Assembly: GCF_001280085.1 (NCBI RefSeq)
Contig: NZ_LGED01000216.1
Location: 1 to 63,966, forward strand
Length of the DNA: 63,966 bases
DNA from: Saccharothrix sp. NRRL B-16348
Lineage (GTDB): Bacteria > Actinomycetota > Actinomycetes > Mycobacteriales > Pseudonocardiaceae
Reading direction: 5' to 3'
A program made the translations under genes and the position numbers. Below the pieces are notes generated by a model that made no database searches, had not been told where the DNA came from, and saw nothing but the letters and a program-made list of their open reading frames with translations. Each line of letters begins with the position of its first letter. Within the stretch, counting starts at the first letter, position 1. Below, one piece after another: positions 62,931-63,966 of the stretch.

Positions 62931-63790
62931 TCCCCGAGAGCTTCCGGAATGCGCCGATCCCACGCGACCAGGACTGGCTGGCCACCCTCCCGTCCGCCAT
63001 CGACCACCACCTGACGACCTGGGACCTCCGCCGGGACGGCCAGGTCATGCACGGTTCGCACGCCCTGGTCATCCCGGTTACCCGCGACGACACCCCGCTC
63101 GTGCTGCGGATGAACGCGCCGAGCGAGGACGTGACCGCGCACATCGAGGCCCTGCGCTTCTGGCAGGGCCGGGGCACCGTCCACCTGGTCGACGCCGACC
63201 CGTCCGCCGGCGCCATGCTGCTGGAACGCCTGGACATGCACCACAGCGCCCTGAACCTCCCGTCCGAGGAGGCCATGGACGTACTGGGCGTGATGGCCCG
63301 ACGACTGGCCGTGCCCGCCCCGCCAAGCGCCCGTTCAACGGCCGACCTGGCCCTCGCCCGCGCCGACAGCCTGGAACGGGACTGGCTCCGCCAAACCAAA
63401 CCCTTCGACCGCGCATTCCTCCGCGCGGGGGAGAAGGCCGTGGAGACCCTGGTCACCACCCAGTCGACCCTCGCCGTCAACGGAGACCTGCACTCAGCCC
63501 AAGTCCTGGCCGGCACCCGCGAACCGTGGCTGACCGTCGACCCGATCCTCCTGCGCGGCGACATCGCCTACGACCTGGCCAGAGTCCTCTGGACCAGGCT
63601 GGACGACATGCCCGACCAAACCGCGATCAGGGAACACCTGTCCATCGTGGTCACCGCCGCCAACCTGAACCCCGACCAATCCAAAAACTGGATCATCTTC
63701 CGCGCCATCGACTACTGGCTGTGGGGCCTGGACGCCGGCCTAACCGAAGACCCCCTCCGCTGCCACCGCCTCATAACCGCCCTCATCTGA
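62927..63790 (+). CDS. APH(6)-like phosphotransferase, divergent catalytic loop
   Basis: 287 aa, paralogue of the kinase at 56231 (shared [27 protein letters not shown]). The catalytic loop reads VNGDLHSAQVLAG: Asp is kept, but the metal-binding Asn is replaced by Gln and the preceding His-Trp by Asn-Gly. LTVDPILLRGDIAYDLA keeps the second Asp. Activity may be changed. GTG start overlaps the STAS stop. The 3' part uses more A-rich codons than neighbours. Confidence 0.82.
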   Translation: MIPESFRNAPIPRDQDWLATLPSAIDHHLTTWDLRRDGQVMHGSHALVIPVTRDDTPLVLRMNAPSEDVTAHIEALRFWQGRGTVHLVDADPSAGAMLLERLDMHHSALNLPSEEAMDVLGVMARRLAVPAPPSARSTADLALARADSLERDWLRQTKPFDRAFLRAGEKAVETLVTTQSTLAVNGDLHSAQVLAGTREPWLTVDPILLRGDIAYDLARVLWTRLDDMPDQTAIREHLSIVVTAANLNPDQSKNWIIFRAIDYWLWGLDAGLTEDPLRCHRLITALI

Positions 63791-63854
63791 CCCGCAACCG
63801 CCCACCTCTCACCGCCCCCACACCCACCGAGGCCCTCACCCAACGGCCTCACAT

Positions 63855-63966
63855 CGGACCCGCAACCCCACCGCAGAGGCCCGATTTGACATGGGTTCGG
63901 GTGCTTTAGGCTGGTCGAAGCCGGGCAGGCTTGGCGGACGCTCTTCCCGCCAGGCCTGCCCGGCTT
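63855..63966. repeat. Right copy of flanking inverted repeat, with hairpin
   Basis: 63855-63952 is the inverse of bases 1-98. At 63918-63966 the end of the window forms a 49-base hairpin: AAGCCGGGCAGGC pairs with GCCTGCCCGGCTT at the outer ends and TTGGCGG with CCGCCAG inside, closing on the loop ACGCTCTTC. A TTGACA (63886-63891) and TAGGCT (63907-63912) pair points at the hairpin. The window ends exactly at the last base of the stem. Confidence 0.9.

Overview
The window reads as a chromosomal segment of a high-GC actinomycete, most likely a Pseudonocardiales genus of the Saccharothrix/Lentzea/Actinosynnema type. Reasons: strongly G/C-biased third codon positions, many GTG starts, many apparently leaderless genes with a TAnnnT box 7-8 bases before the start codon, and typical actinobacterial families (DUF2332, DUF2510, DUF664, NB-ARC/TPR regulators, APH(6)-type kinases, MT0933-like antitoxin). 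No rRNA, tRNA, CRISPR array, transposase or phage gene was seen. Both ends of the window lie in the same inverted repeat of about 98 bp with a strong hairpin. A contig broken at a dispersed repeat would look like this.

Layout. 0.1-7.7 kb: an extracellular polysaccharide / cell-surface glycan region (GT4 glycosyltransferase, secreted glycosyl hydrolase, polyprenyl-phosphate sugar-phosphate transferase, GT2 transferase coupled to an FAD oxidoreductase, UDP-GlcNAc 2-epimerase). 7.9-17.8 kb: secreted lysyl-oxidase-like protein, a GIY-YIG/DUF4041 protein with a PH-domain partner and a soluble Ser/Thr kinase, an alpha/beta hydrolase opposite a MocR regulator with a cyclase-fold partner, a DUF2332 protein and a membrane-anchored beta-propeller. 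17.9-20.4 kb: an unusual protein joining a cytoplasmic helical region, one membrane anchor, a type I periplasmic-binding domain and a complete Cys-loop-type (pentameric) ligand-gated channel. 20.5-33.2 kb: hydrolases, an LD-carboxypeptidase, a secreted GH64 glucanase with a LacI-type operator, a class V aminotransferase, a secreted protein with an internal duplication, an acyltransferase and a large Ski2-like helicase.

33.5-43.2 kb: a phosphodiesterase and a DinB-like protein sharing a 35-bp divergent promoter, an NB-ARC/TPR protein with an N-terminal RHIM/amyloid-like motif, a CtpE-like P-type ATPase, and a phosphoketolase-acetate kinase operon. 43.3-53.5 kb: a block that resembles a signalling or conflict island: membrane-anchored solute-binding protein, four-helix membrane protein with an XRE-NB-ARC-TPR protein, a large TPR-CHAT protease, and divergently a zinc-ribbon protein coupled to a membrane protein. 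53.5-64 kb: a TetR-controlled methyltransferase operon with a tandem operator, YnfA plus an aminoglycoside-type kinase, a truncated XRE regulator, pirin-CutA, a secreted peptidoglycan carboxypeptidase, cold-shock and stress proteins, an RsbW-like kinase and STAS antagonist pair, and a second APH-type kinase.

Functionally, the left end makes and trims a surface polysaccharide. The centre is rich in extracellular sensing (channel-PBP fusion, anchored SBP, PQQ propeller) and in STAND/CHAT signalling proteins that could convert signals into growth arrest or immunity. That last link is inference.
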